Below, piece after piece: positions 22,431 to 35,140 of a stretch of 64,000 nt of DNA (within the stretch, counting starts at the first letter, position 1; the number at the start of each line of letters is the position of its first letter). The notes under the pieces were generated by a model. It ran no database searches. It saw only the letters and a list, made by a program, of their open reading frames with translations, and was not told where the DNA came from. The position numbers and the translations under genes were made by a program. Source of the DNA: Batillaria attramentaria (taxonomy: Eukaryota; Mollusca; Gastropoda; Batillariidae); NCBI GenBank assembly GCA_018292915.2, contig JACVVK020000310.1, forward strand, positions 36,001 through 100,000, given 5' to 3'.

Positions 22431-24807
22431 AAAAAACAAACAAACCAAAAAACCCAATAATAAACAACAATCAAAAATAGTTTTACCATATTGGGTCTCC
22501 ATATGATTGTTCTAGTTTTGTTCAGTTACAGTAATTTACTCTATTCCTGTCAGAAAATCTTCTCAGAGCTGAATATTCTCAATGTGAAAGAGACTTCAGT
22601 TTTTGTCTGCATTGCCCATTGCATCATTTTAGCAAAAGTGTTGGATAAAAACAGGCTGTCACCCCCTCAGCTCACAACCTTTTCAAACCTGTGCACGCAG
22701 ATTCTATTTTTTGTCTCCGTAGGAAGATGAATCTTCACCACGGAAGCGGCAGAGGCGAGGTGGCAGGCGGCAGGTTCCCTACGTCTGCAAGGAGTGTGGG
22801 TCAGAGTTCACGCGGCCTGGTGGTCTAAAAGTCCACATGCGAATCCACACAGGAGAGAAACCGTACAAATGTGATCAGTGTGGTGTGGCCTTTGCTCAGT
22901 CCGGTCAGCTCACAGTGCACATCCGTAAACACAAAGGTGAAGTTTAAAACATAAATAAATAGGTAAGGTACGGTATGTATGGCATGGTATGGAATGGTAC
23001 ATTTCTCCTCGGCGCACATATCCGTTTCTACTGCAGCCGCGAATTAGTCTTTGTGGCTTGCGCGAGTTTAAGCCCTAAAAACTCACTCACTCACCCGTTT
23101 CTACTGAAATTCTCATGGTGCCGCAGGGCTGGAGAACGAAGCTGTGAAAGCCTGCTGCCGGTAAGCGCTACTTTATGTGCAAACCTCCACCCTGCTATTC
23201 ACTCTGGTGCGTGTGACAGTATTTCTGTTTACCACGCCACCGGCCACAGCCTACTCTTCTTCGAAAGATGAACTTGGGATTTTTAGCGTGCACAGTTGAT
23301 ATGTGTGCGTGCGTGTATACACGAAAGCGAGATATAAGTAGTGGTGACTGGTGACAAGCCATAGTTTGGAAATGTTCAGCCCACAAATTCAGAAATGAAT
23401 GCAGTTCTACAATTCTGAAACTTAATTTGCTGGGCTGGCTGTTGGCAACACATGATTGTCATGTGTTCATATCCAGCGTGTAAGAGAATGCATGTGATTC
23501 ACATAAGCATACGTGTTGGGTTTATCTTTCTTTTTCATGTAGACCAATTGTTACGTAAAGTACCTTTTATGTGAAGCTCAAGCTCTTGTCCATTTGTCAT
23601 GTATCTCTCTCTGGCACTGGTCCTTCCTATCTTTCTGAACTCCTTCATTGTTACACTCCATCCAGGCAGTTACGTAGCTCCTTTGACACTAAAGTTCTGT
23701 GCACCCCCTCAGTAACAACTACATATGGTCAGAGATCCTTTTCCTTTCAGGCTGCAGCTCTTTGGAACCAACTTCCTAAATTCACTCAGACACACAGAGT
23801 CCAGTGCCAGCTTCAAACGTTGCCTCAAAACCCACCTATTTAAAACTGATAACTGATTTACTCTCCCTTCCACACCGTGTCAGCCTGCTTGTTGTGAGAT
23901 ATTGTTTAACTTTGAATGTTCCCTGTGAGTCTGTGTGTATGAAAGTGGTGTATGTAGTTATGATGTACGGCGCCTAGAGCCTGTTTTCATTTCATTATAG
24001 GCGTCTTATACGTCGTCATTATTATTATGTATTGTGTTTTTTGTTGGTTTTTTTCAACTGTATTTTCTCTTTTCAGGTGAGCGCCCATTTGTATGTGAGG
24101 AGTGCGGTTCATCGTTCCCGCTGTCAGGGTCACTGAAGCAGCACATGCGGATTCACACAGGAGAGAAACCATTCTCGTGTTCCCACTGTGACAAACAATT
24201 TTCCTATGCTGGCGACCTTACCGTCCATCTCCGCAAACACTCCGGTGACAAGCCATTTCTGTGCCAGGACTGCGGAAAGGCGTTCGCGGTGAGCAGCGAC
24301 CTCACCAAGCACAAAAAGATTCACTCTGGTGATAAGCCGTTCCCTTGTTCAGAGTGTGGGAAGGCGTTCGCGTTCCTGAACCGACTAACTGCTCACATGC
24401 GGACACATACCGGTGACAAGCCATTTCTGTGTCAGGAATGCGGAGCGGCTTTCTCTCGCGCCAGCAATCTGACAGTGCACAAGCGTGTCCACCACACGTT
24501 CGAGAAGCCTTTCAAGTGTCCGGAGTGCGGGGTGGCTTTCTCAGACTCGGCCAACCTGTCCAAGCACAAGAAAAACAAACATCGAAAGGAGAATAAGCTT
24601 TCAGTCTCAGACACCAAGCTGGCAGTGCAGTGTTCCCCTCCTGCTGTGTCTAAAGTGGACAGTCATGCGCTAAGCGGTAGTGACATTGTAAGTGGATCGC
24701 TCGTGACACCAACTTCTAGTGGACCGTCAATATTTCCGTATTATGGTTACTATTACTGCCAACAGCAGCAGCAGCCGCATCAGTATTTAGAGCCTTCGTC
24801 AGGATGA
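19145..24807 (+). CDS. Gene B: C2H2 zinc-finger protein, 8 fingers (5 coding exons)
   Basis: Model: 19145-19864, 20486-20682, 21719-21944, 22723-22936 and 24077-24807, giving 695 residues with all phases consistent. The ATG at 19145 follows an in-frame TGA within the same exon. Exon 1 (240 residues) is polar and ends after an LHIQFQQ motif. Exon 2 has a basic KKRGRKAR patch and the module [26 protein letters not shown] (W284). Exon 3 opens YEKS and has the knuckle C315-x2-C318...C326-x2-C329, then an acidic linker. Exons 4 and 5 hold eight canonical C2H2 fingers (about 403-640) with TGEKP/SGDKP linkers, and the tail is Tyr- and Gln-rich. It is a nuclear DNA-binding regulator by family. Introns contain SINE, LINE and hAT-like insertions; one SINE tail ends about 20 bp before the exon-3 acceptor. 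Confidence 0.9.
20882..21060 (-). mobile_element. LINE 3' end (antisense copy) in gene B intron 2
   Basis: Reverse complement of the 3' UTR seen at 23880-24030. It shares CACAGACTCACAGGGAACAT, TCAAAGTTAAACAATA and GGCGCCTATA, and ends in an (ATT)n-type tail (TAATAATAAT on the plus strand). Confidence 0.7.
21284..21711 (+). mobile_element. SINE family 1 copy abutting gene B exon 3
   Basis: The tRNA-like head has A-box text GGTGGTCTAGTGGCAAGAG and a B-box region GGTTGGAATCCCAC. The body matches the copies at 12.0 and 50.3 kb, with an (ATT)n tail at 21678-21700. The tail is followed almost immediately by TTTTTTCAG, the exon-3 acceptor at 21718. Confidence 0.75.
22068..22352. mobile_element. hAT-like MITE candidate in gene B intron 3
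   Basis: One end is CAGGGTTCCTGCGGGTCTT. The other, read inward, is CAGGCTTCCCATAGGTTTTT, giving imperfect inverted termini. Internal repeats of GGAAAA and TCCTGGAAATG resemble the element at 42433-42836. I could not find a matching target-site duplication, so confidence is moderate. Confidence 0.45.
23360..23545 (+). mobile_element. SINE family 1 partial copy
   Basis: The body segment starts at GGAAATGTTCAGCCCACAAA and runs to GCATACGTGTTGGGTTT. The tRNA-like head is missing. It lies in gene B intron 4 just upstream of a LINE 3' end. Confidence 0.6.
23560..24031 (+). mobile_element. LINE 3' end (ORF2 C-terminus and 3' UTR)
   Basis: Encodes [18 protein letters not shown], then [20 protein letters not shown], a C-terminal signature common to CR1/L2-like reverse transcriptase proteins. 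This is followed by a 3' UTR ending GTCATTATTATTATG. It is truncated at the 5' end and lies in gene B intron 4, about 45 bp before the exon-5 acceptor. Confidence 0.75.
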
Positions 24808-26785
24808 TAACAGTTTGTTTTTACACCCATATTATTTTTGTACATTTGTATGTATGTTATTTAGCCGAGTTCTCAGGAAGGGGCCGTTCGCAGACATGCC
24901 CGTGACTTTCGGTTTTGGCAAACACCAAAGACGATGATCAGTGAAATTTATAGAAATTGATTGTCTCTGATATATGACCATCGTGTTATTGCTTTTTTTT
25001 TAAAAGGCAAATATAAAATGAAAATCTTAAAATGCTTGAAAAAAAAAACAAGACAGTAACTATGTGATAATAATCTTTCAGCTTGAATCTTTTTGTAAGA
25101 GCTGAGGTCAGTCAATATGGAAAACAGAATTTGTGTAATGAATTGTACATACAGATGCATACGTTTAAGTCAAACATGCTCAAGTCGAACTTCTGATAAG
25201 TCAAAACGAAACTATTTCTTTGGCCAAACTTTGTACGATTAAATTTTCCACAGATAAGTCCCGTGAAATAGTCTACTGTCTCTGCATTTCAAGGGAGTTT
25301 TTTGTAATTATTTTTACTTTTATTCCTTGCATTTGTTTTTTTCCAACAAAATACAGTACTATTGATATAACCAACATGTATCAAATGAAAGCTTAGACCA
25401 TCTTTACATGTAATTTTAGTCCAACAACAACAGTACACATACATGCAGCAGGAACACCAGCTGTTACGTACGTCCCTTATGAAATCATTTCTTTGGCACA
25501 ATGATCTCCAGACCTTCATACGGTCGTCGTGAGGTTCAGACTGAAGCTGGAATTGTCAGGGAACATTTCCTGTCAAACTCTGCTGCCTGGTCCACCAAAC
25601 ATGAGGTCTTCACCAGGTGAGTCAAGCGGCCGCGTCAGTCTTCAGTGCACCACAGGGTGACGGAACTTGAGCTGGACATCATGTAAACGGTTCCAAAGGT
25701 CTGAATGGCTATGCTGGCGTTGGTGACAACCTGAGCTGCCTGCTGGAGTGGTTTTCCGTGGTTACTATTGTTCGCTGAGCTTGGCGGGAAATGACAAAAT
25801 TGTCCCTGTCTGTAGTCGTTTCAGGCCAATATGGTATGGTGGCTCGTTGACACTTTCGGTTGCCAGGAAACGCTGTCGTGGCCGAATTATGACAGACAAC
25901 CAGACCCCAAGCATCTTCATGGACCGTCATGCCATCGTGACGCCACACAATCGCTCACATTTTATCTGCACGATTCACCACTTAGCTGACAGGCAGCATG
26001 TTGCCATGCCATATTAGGGAACCATGCCAACTTGCAAAGGGAAACAAATGAGCAAAACTCAAAGCCAAACATTCATTCTTCCACACCCATTTCATCATTA
26101 TGTTAAAAACATGCTTTTGCGTGTGTGTGTGTGTGTGTGTGTGGCTGGTTATGAGGGTAAGTCGAACAAAAATCCATTTCCCCTGCGAATTCGACGAATT
26201 GTGTTCAGCTGTACTGTATCATATTGAGTCAGGCACACTACTCTGTGTATTTCAATGCGGCAAAATGACTTGCATAGAAATTTATGACCATTTTCATTGT
26301 GATCTTTATGCTGGTGCTATTAGTGTATTGTGTGTGTGTTTGGTGTCCGTGTCTGCATGCATGCATTTGTGTACTTAGAACCTTCATTATGTTTGTGAGA
26401 TTCCCCAAAATGGTTTTCTTATGGCTGGACTGGAGTCAGCATAGTTATTTGTAGCATATATAGGAACTGAGTTTATTTGCAGTGTGTTGGTGTGAATACA
26501 GTACATCTCACTTTCAGTTTATACACCATGTCTCGATTCAGTTCAATTCAAATGCACTTTATTCATCCCAAAATGGGCAATTAAGATATGACAGGCTCAG
26601 TATAAATCAAGAAATAATTGATAATTTATACATTCCAGTTTATGCAAGAGATTTTTTTGTGTGGAGATTTTAGAGAATAGAAAAAAGCTCCACCAATGCC
26701 CAAACTTGACATGAAAAAGTCTACCAAATGGCTATGGCCTTACACTTTCAAGTTTCTGTAGTATTGTTCATTGCCTAAATGAAAA

Positions 26786-26900
26786 TGTCCGGCTGGCGCC
26801 AAATATTTGTGCTGGTCTTTTTCTTGTCGCCCCGTCTTTGGTATCACTCATGTGGTGGAAAAGGACGTTAAATTCCCAAACACACCCACCCAAAGTGAAA
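26786..26900 (+). mobile_element. SINE family 2, 5'-truncated copy
   Basis: Starts at TCCGGCTGGCGCCAAATATT and matches the body through GTGGAAAAGGACGTTAAATT and CACACCCACCC. The tRNA-like head is absent. Confidence 0.6.
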
Positions 26901-28620
26901 ACGAAAACAAACCCAATATCAGTGTGGACATTTTTGCAGACCCATCACAACTTATTGAGAGCCACACAATGTATGTTTTCTTGGCGTGAGTGTCGGTGCA
27001 CACACACACACACACACACACACAGAGCGACGGGCACACGCTCCTGAATTGATTTTGCTTTGTTCTGGTTTTTATTCCCTTTACACAATGATAAAATGGT
27101 TGTTAGTACAAAGATTGCACAACAAAGTAAATTAGTTGTGGATCATGTAAAAAAAAAAAAAAAATCACAATCAGCATTCAGACAATGCGAACTAATTCTA
27201 GCTCAAATCAAACAGCAGTAAAGGCATGGGGATTGGGGGCGCGGATGGAGAGGGAGGGGAGGTGGGGGGGGGGGGGGGGGTAAATATCGATCAGCATCGA
27301 CTGCAGAAAAATGCAGGCCCCATGTGGAGTAAAATCAATTTCAAAATCAACCGGTCTTTCATTTTCAATATCATTATAATGTTATAATGCCCTGACAAAG
27401 TGTGCAGTGCACAGGCATAGCAACACACAACTGGAACACACGGCCATGAATGCCCAAACAACTTTGAGTTTGAGTAAACATTAGTGTATTACAGGAGGTG
27501 TCTTCATCCGAAACTTGTATTATATATCTGCTCTCTTTGCCTTCATCTGTGTTTGAATATTTTAGTTGTACCTTCTCAGGAGAAATTTCGCAATTTTTTG
27601 CTACTGATAAAGAGTCTTCTGCAGGGGACAAGCCACAAACACATACACACAGTGCTACAGTTCAGCTTATGGAGATCAACAGTGATCAAGAATCCACGAA
27701 GGACTCTCACAGCAGTGATTCAGATCTACGACGTCATCTTTTTACGTTCAAATTTCAAGAACATCCTGGCCATCTGAAAGCGAAACCTCTAGTTTCCTTC
27801 AACTTCTCAATTTCAGGCTTGAAACTGACGGCTGACCAGATTGTGCGGATGCATTGGAAAGTTGAAACACTGTGGAAGATGGTCGGCGTGAACGACTCAA
27901 AAGTGTCAGCAAGAAAAATCAAATGTTAACCACTGTCTGAAAAATCAAGTCTGCAGTAACACGTAACTTAACAACCCGTCATCATTGATCAAAGTAATCA
28001 TAAAAATCAATGAAAATGAACTGGGTCTCACGCTGGCAGTTACGCGACTATCTCAGGTCAACGGAAGGGGTTTGGCAATCAGGAGTCAGCAGATTTCTAC
28101 CATGACACAAGCATACACAAAAAACCATACACACACAAACCATACACACACAAACCATACAAGCACACGCTGCGAGTGAGAAAACGATCACAACACTGTG
28201 TTCACATAATCGCTTCAAAAACAAGGCAAAATTTTTTCATGCACACCGGCATACAGGTACACTCTGATGGGGAAAAAAAGAGGTAGACAATTCAAAGCTT
28301 TATACATTCTTCACTTAAAATGCTAACTACATGTATAGTGACTCAATATTCTATAAATAAAACGTGTCTGTAGTGAAGAGAAGGTTATAACTACATCTTA
28401 ACATTAACTGTTTCTCTGACACACACGAAGGTACACAGCAGTCGACCATTAAATGCAAATGGTCAAATGTATGACAGGAAACTAACAAAGTAACACCAGT
28501 GTTTGAAAAGCAGCAAAAATATTCCCCACTTCATCCATTCAGTAATAACTTATCTCTACATTCTGCTAACTTCAGAAGTTGCTTGTGTGTATGAATGTGT
28601 GTGTGTGTGTTTGTGACTGC

Positions 28621-28763
28621 GTGCACTTCCCAGCACCTCTGCCGATGCGTGTGAGCAAAAGATACCACTGCCACATGTGTGACTGTGCGTGTGTGTGCGT
28701 ACGCACACTTCCCAGCACCTCTGCCAATGTGCGTGAGCAAAAGATACCGCTGCCGCTGTCGCC
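28621..28763. repeat. Two-copy direct repeat, ~85 bp period
   Basis: CACTTCCCAGCACCTCTGCC followed by GTGAGCAAAAGATACC occurs at about 28623 and again at about 28708. The copies are separated by TGTGTG-rich sequence. Confidence 0.7.
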
Positions 28764-29171
28764 TGCTGTTTTTGTGCCAACAGTTCTGATGAGTGGTGGG
28801 GACGAAGTGTGACAGACCGCCGTACTGCAGGACACAATCATGGCGAACAATATCTATGAGAAACTGGTTGGCAGGTAAGTGTAAAGCGCTGCCAATGCAG
28901 TGGCAACATGGATCTTTTTCCGTGTCTGTAGACATTTTAACACTCGCTTCCCCACCTCCTCTTTCTGCAACTGACTACATCTATGATCTACAGCTGTAAC
29001 TTGTAAAGCCTCAGACAACAGCAGAAAGTGTTAGTACGAGTTTCACACACCAACCTGTTGGCTGAACAGCCACTGGGGTAATACTGACAGCAACAAATTT
29101 GATTTACAAACGTTTGAAGAAGAAAAATGTCAGCAGTTTAACTCATAAAGGAAAAACAATTCAGCACCTAA

Positions 29172-31942
29172 CTACTGTTGCTGCATAGGGAAACACCAGC
29201 CTACTCCGCTGATGTACGGAGCCTCTTCCACAGGCTGTGGTCTATACACCTGCTGATGACCTTGAGAGGTCGTCACCATGGTGCCCACTGCCATTGGCAT
29301 GGCCGTAGGCTGACCTTGCATGGCCGGCTGTGGTTGGGACGGTGGCTGTGGAGGTGGTTGTAAACCGGGCTGCTGAGGGTCGGCAGTTTTCTTCATCCGC
29401 GCGCTGTGGTTGGTGTTAAAAGCACAGCTGTTTTTGCGTTTGTGCTTCCAGAGGGTCGAGTGGTCGGAGAAGGCAGCGCCACATGCCTCGCATTTATAAG
29501 GCCGCTCCCCAGTGTGTTTTCTTGTGTGGGTCTTGAGAGACCCAGGCTGGCTGAACGCGGCTACACAGTACTGACACTTGTAAGGTTTTTCCCCTGTGTG
29601 TTTCAGCATGTGGCGAGACAGGTTACTGGACGCGGCAAACGCCATTTCACACAGTTCACATTGAAAAGGCTTCTCTCCTGTGTGCTTCCGCATGTGCACT
29701 TTCAATGCTATCGACTGCGAGAAAGCACGACCACAGACAGAGCAGGAGAAAGGTCTCTCCCCTGTATGTGTGCGCAAGTGCGTTTTAAGATTGCATGCCA
29801 AGGAGAAGGCCAACGGACAGTGCGGACACTTGTAGGGCATTTCCGCAGTGTGTTTAAGCGTGTGGTTCCTCATGTCACACGAGTTGAGAACTACCAAACC
29901 GCAGTGCATACACTTGTGGGACTGACTCGGCCCTTCTGCCCCGTCCTGTTTCTGAAAGAGGTGGGTCTCCAGCATACGTCGGTAAGCGAACGTCGCCCCA
30001 CATTCTGCACACTTGTAGGGTTTGAAGCCAGCCCGGCGTCTCTGTCGTGGGGTGGGGGTGATGTGCGTTCCGCACTCCTTGCATGTGTAATCTCCCCTTT
30101 TCCCCTTGAATTTCTTCCCTTTCTTCTTTTTCTTCAGATTGACGGGCCTCAGCTTCTTCCCGCCTGCACCCAAGGTGAAGTCCTTTCTGTCCAGTGCGGG
30201 GTCCTCGCCGTGCATGACCAGCGATGCGTTATGCATGTCCATGACCGGATTAAACTGGAACGACCCTTGAATGGGGTTGGTCGGGAAACAGGGCATGCTG
30301 GCCGACACCGTGGTCATGATGTCTGATGCTAGCGAACTGTTCTCTGAGGCGGGGAAACTGACGGAGGTGGGGTTCAAACCCTCGGAGGGCTGGCTGCACT
30401 TGGAGCAGTAGAGGGGAAGCGGAAGAGCACTGTGGCAGTTGGCACAACGCGGAGAAGACGACAGGCTGTTGAGGGTGTTGTCATAGCTGGAACGAATCAG
30501 AGGCAACTATTATCTGAACTGCAATTATTGCATATATGTAACTGTTTTGCTAGAAAGGCCCCTCTCTGAGCTGCGTCTACAGCAGGGCTTTGAAAAATCA
30601 GTGTAATCACAAGCAAAAGCTGAAACCAGAACTTTCATGCAGTATTTTATTTCCTACTTCGTGTTTCTACCGATTCACATTCCCTGTAATTCTAAATTGA
30701 AATACCAAGAACATGTATGCACATCATCCTCGAGATTCCTCAAGATACCATACTAGGAAAATCTGTATCATGTATCCTTTATTAAACCAAAATTAAAAAA
30801 ACAAAAACAAAAACCAAAAACCTCTCACTCACTACTGTAAAAGATAGTTGGCAATCTGTGAGTCTGACGCCAGGCCTTTGGTGGCTCCAAGATGTCGCCA
30901 ACGGTTCAGTACATCCGCGTGAATGGGGATCAGCTGGACGCTGGCTTGCACTGACGGCTGACCCTGAGAGTGAGAAGCCACGCTGCCACCCAGTGCACCA
31001 TGGGCGACTGTGTGCTGCTGAAATGGACAGAACTGAACACATCAAATCAGAGTTAGGCTCCAAGAACAAACACATTCTCAAGACTGCCTGTGATACAGGG
31101 ACTTCTAAACACATGAGAGGTGTATCTTGTGGCCGGAGGAAAAGGTCAAAAACTGAGGGGGAAGTAAAACTGATCTACAGAAAATTGCCTTGTTCATCAA
31201 AAACACCAAATTCCAGATCATTATGCCACATCTGAACGCAAAAAAAGACAACTAACTATTTTTTTTAGAAAGAAATAATTTCAATTTTGACCACCAGCTA
31301 AGACAGTGGTGGTGGTTGGGTGTTTAACGTCCTTTTCCACCATATTATACAGGTGATATCCAGGGCGGGGCAACGATGAAAAAGCCAGCACAAATATTTG
31401 GCCCCAGCCAAGATGCGAACTCACGACCCGAGCATTAAAAGTCCAACGCTCTACCATTCGGCCACCTTAGCCCCCCCCTGCTAAGACAACCTAGATGCCT
31501 GAGGCAACAAGTATGTAATTTACTGAACTTCATGGCTAAATATAGACCTGTACAGATCACATGCTGCCTCTGGGGTCAAAATGGGGTCACATGAAATGCA
31601 TCATGTTTAAGTTCAGTTTGCATGAGTTTATGAAAGCAGTCTTTTTTTTTTCTTTTTTTTTTAGGAGACCAAGTTTTACAATTTGCTGAAGTGTTGTACT
31701 CAAAGTAATAGTCACACCAACAGTGAACTGTATTGATAAATTTTTTAAGGTGCAATTTTTACCGAAGCTGGGCTTGCAGTTGTAGGCTGGAAATCAACAT
31801 GCAGATCGCTCAGTGCTGTGTCAACCTGTTGCCTTGATGATGTGGTGGTCTGTTCTCCAATGCTCGACTTTCCCTCTCCTGGACCGGACGCAGAAAAGCC
31901 TGTGACAGCCGCCGATATTGAGGCAGATAGTGATGCCTCCAT
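29172..31942 (-). CDS. Gene C: C2H2 zinc-finger protein with GWCFP tail (3 coding exons)
   Basis: Model: complement of 31763-31942, 30833-31017 and 29172-30486, giving 559 residues with GT/AG borders in phase. Exon 1 is Ser/Thr-rich and ends near DLHVDFQP. Exon 2 carries the module NRWRHLGATKGLASDSQIAN-YLLQ (W100). Exon 3 opens Y-YDNT with the knuckle C136-x2-C139...C149-x2-C152, then a basic NLS-like block (about 240-253). About eight finger units follow (257-476). The first two are degenerate (altered His ligands), and the last is C2HC-like ([12 protein letters not shown]). A Pro/Gln-rich tail ends ISGVGWCFPMQQQ. The closest relative in the window is gene E, but C has its whole finger array in one exon. 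A further 5' coding exon is possible at 33683-33775. Confidence 0.85.
31306..31480 (-). mobile_element. SINE family 2 copy in gene C intron 1
   Basis: In minus sense it has the head GGCCGAATGGTAGAGCGTTG and the body through GGTGGAAAAGGACGTTAAAC, and is near full length. It lies between gene C exons 1 and 2. Confidence 0.75.
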
Positions 31943-32006
31943 TTTTGACCAGCGGACACCCTAGACAATACAGCTCTCCTCCAGTCACTCCATGCAGGAC
32001 CTGCAC

Positions 32007-32520
32007 CGTAATAATAATAATAATAATAATACATCATATTTATAAGGCGCCCGTCTCTGAAAAGCAGACTCAGAGCGCACACACCCACACACACACACCG
32101 CACCACACACACACACACACACACGCACACACACACACACACACATGAACATGGACAGAGGGACCCAGTTATCTATGGAAAGGCCTGACGGAACAGGTAT
32201 GTTTTGAGCTGTGATTTAAAGGCTGACAGTGTGGGGACATCACGGAGGGCAGAAGGCAGTGAGTTCCAGATTGTTGGGGCGAGGTAGCTGAACGCGCGTT
32301 CGCCGGTAGTTTTCATATTTCGCAGAGGAACATTGAGAAGTTTTTCATCGGAGGATCGCAGTCTGCGGGAGGGCTGATAAGTAGAGAGTGCAGCTGACAG
32401 ATACTGAGGTAAGGATCCGGTGAAATGACGGTAAGCAAGGACGGCACGTTACACAGACAACAGATCATAATCATATGCAATCTTTTGGCATGAACGATAA
32501 GGCAAGGAAGACAGGTGGTT
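32007..32520 (-). mobile_element. Dispersed repeat with (TTA)n tail
   Basis: On the minus strand it ends in CGCCTTATAAATATGATG followed by TATTATTATTATT. The upstream body (GGAACTCACTGCCTTCTGCC region) has the look of a repeat family with a GGCGC...TTATTATT terminus, shared at 20882, 24000 and 39590. An internal (CA)n array occupies 32087-32145. It is not further classified. Confidence 0.4.
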
Positions 32521-33682
32521 GGGGGTGGTGGAGGCAGGAGTGTCACTGGCTCTGTACCAATGGTATAGTGGAAAAGTCCTATCACCTACCCTTTTAATAG
32601 TTTTATCTTACACTGATAACCAGACAAAATCTCCCCCCCCCCCCCCCAAAAAAGAAAAAAGTGGTACAGTGGGCGATATAATGCTGTATCAGGCAGCAAC
32701 GCCCCTGGGGGTGTGGCGGAGGGAAGGTTCCTAATGAATACCAAAATAACTGATTTACTGAAAATAAGGCCAACTATTGCCTGTAGTACGTCTGCATGTG
32801 CAATAAAATGTGAAAATACACAAATGCTAATGGTAAAAAAAATAAGCATGTATGCAAAACATGTCTCACATATATATATGTAAAAGATTTTTGATACATG
32901 TACCAAATCCAGCCCAAACCTGACCACCTAACCCTATATACCTCAGTTGTTCTGACTTTTAAACCTCAACCTCATGAACTGACCTAGATTACGAACCCAA
33001 CACCCTATTCAAATAGGGTTACTAACCATAACCCCCCTTTAACCTACGTTAAAAATCCTAAACCTCCGCCATATTACTAATACTATAGCTGGCCTTGTTT
33101 TGGGTTGTTTTGAGTAATTTGTAGGACCCATCGTGGGGTTCAAGTTTTGCAGCTCAAAGTGAAAGTAACCTCAAGCGCAGATGCTGCATGACGTGGTCGG
33201 GAGTTGTAGTCAGTCCCCAGAACATTACAGGGAACTTTAAGTCCTTTAAAAAAAAAATCCGGTAGATCTGCTGGTTTTGTTCTGTTTTGAAGTTAGAACT
33301 CAGCAAGGTATTTCAACCCTTTTGCAGTCGGACAGCAAAATGACACTAATCTTTGTCTTACACTAACACCAAACGAGGTGCACAGGATTGAGATACCTTG
33401 AAATGAATAAGAACGCGTCCTGTGACTAGTACTAGAGTTTTGAAACAAACTACAGAGCACCGTGGCCTGGTGCGAAAACACAAAAATGGATGTGAGAGAA
33501 ACCCAAACGAGCGTAAAGTTGAATAAGAAAGCACTAACCAAGCGTACTGTTATCTTTTTCAAGAACGGCGCATTCCTCTAGGTAAATTTGGATACAAAAC
33601 AAATAAAAACATGTCAGAGCCTTTCACACACACACAGGCATCCCAGACGTTTCACTGAAAATAATGTAATGGATATTCTTAC

Positions 33683-33775
33683 CTCGTGGAAATACTTCGG
33701 CAGCACTTTTCGTTGAGCAATGTAGTAAGCAGACAGTCTCCCGTAATTTCTTGCTTTAGTTTCGTACTGAGTCAT
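33683..33775 (-). CDS. Possible extra 5' coding exon of gene C
   Basis: A 31-codon frame opens with ATG at 33775 (MTQYETKARN...) and runs to LPKYFHE exactly at a consensus donor, GAG-GTAAGAAT (33683/33682). It would join in phase 0 to an acceptor TTGTCTAG just upstream of the gene C exon-1 ATG, giving the bridge GVRWSKMEAS. Against this, the acceptor has a weak pyrimidine tract, and no relative of this exon was found for the other paralogs. It could instead be a 5'-UTR exon. Confidence 0.35.
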
Positions 33776-34568
33776 CCGTATAATTTTATTTGGCAGTCTT
33801 GTTTAATCACCGCTTTACCGTCAAGTTACTGTTGAAAACAAACAAAACTATTCAATATTAATCCTTTTCAGGTGTTTTTCAAAAATGAAATCATTGGAAC
33901 GAAACTACGTGAACCGGCTTTGCTAGCGGGTCTGTCTGCTGCATGTCTCGCCTTTTCGACTGCATAACGTCGTCAGATGCATGCCCCCCCCCCCCCTCCC
34001 CACACACACACACACACACACATGCAATTATTTCTCTTAAACGCTCCGTGTCTTGTCAGTCCTGTACGTCGATCAGAAAACCAATAATGATTGACTCCTT
34101 GTATTATGCCTGCTATCTTCACTGCACGTTTCCAGGGCTCGGTTGTGCAGCCTGGTGGGCGCGACTTTCTTTTTCAGTGAAATTCATTTGAATAATTAGG
34201 TTAGGGCAAGTGTTTGAGTAGCATTCGGGATAACTCACTTATGTGCTTGCATTTACATCCGTTTCGGCGACTCAACTCAAACTTCCATTTTTTGTTGTGT
34301 GTGTGTGTGTGTGTGTGTGGCGATGGCGGATTGCATTGATAAGGAATTTGTTAAATTTAATGTTTGCATTCATGTACATGTATCATTGAATTATCATTAA
34401 CTGGGCAGAAAAGAGTCATTGTTTTATCTTTATGCTTCACAGATTTGAGGAATTTCAAGGGACAGGGCAAAACTGATATTTATAGTGACTGAGCAATTGT
34501 GTAACACTAATTCCAGTGGTGACACATTAGGGTTGTGAAAATACATTTTTATTTTTTTAAAGGCAGGT

Positions 34569-35108
34569 ATGGCGGCGTCTTATGCAGGGAAGGAAATGGC
34601 AGCTGGCCTGGAGGTAGCAACAACCACAATGCAACAACAACAACAACCAGCAATGGGGCGAATTGATTTTCACATTCATCTGTCTGCTGCTGGTGTTTCT
34701 TCGGTGAGGACTGAAAATGAACTACAGTCTACTGTCAGCTATCATCACAACACAAAGAGCAGCATCATACAACACACTGCAAAGGGGGGGGGGGGGGGGG
34801 GGATCTCCTTTTTCTACGTTGATGATTACCTCCAATCTGCTGAAGATTCTGTCGTTTAGTCAGGGTTCGAGCTGCACAAGAGGGCAAATTGCTGATGGAG
34901 GGGGAGGGGGGGGGGGGGGAGGCGGGCTGCCATAAAACCCATCTGTTTAGTATATCTGTAAGGTGTTTTTAATGAGTATTCTGCATTTGTTCTTGGTGTT
35001 GTAATGTTTGTTTTTATGTGGTTGCTTTAAGCTGCCTGTGTGTCATCAGCTAAACCTGTTTTGATTTTTGGCTCCCTTGTGTAACAATGGGAGTCTATGT
35101 AATAACCC

Positions 35109-35140
<32 letters not shown>

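Larger units (their letters stand above)
24808..29171. other. Convergent intergenic region between genes B and C
   Basis: Holds the 3' UTRs of B (plus) and C (minus), without a poly(A) signal I can assign. Simple repeats are (GT)n at about 26119-26142, (CA)n at 27000-27023, poly-A at 27150-27164, and a G run at 27266-27281 within a G-rich stretch. A truncated family-2 SINE is at 26786-26900. A ~56 bp duplicate (CACTTCCCAGCACCTCTGCC units) lies at 28623-28760. I see no convincing third gene; the frames near 27373-27929 lack recognisable domains. Confidence 0.5.
31943..34568. promoter_or_regulatory. Shared head-to-head region of genes C and D
   Basis: The start codons of C (31942, minus) and D (34569, plus) face away from each other across 2.6 kb. 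The interval includes a (TAA)n-ended dispersed repeat (about 32007-32520), CA arrays (32087-32145, 33993-34023), a GT array (34294-34320), a candidate 5' exon of C at 33683-33775 and the acceptor for D (AAGGCAG at 34560-34566). No TATA box was assigned. Confidence 0.4.

Noticed and set aside
27373..27929. Two open frames on opposite strands, one preceded by CCCCTGCAG
   Set aside because: No recognisable domain and no matching exon partners. The acceptor-like site alone is not enough.
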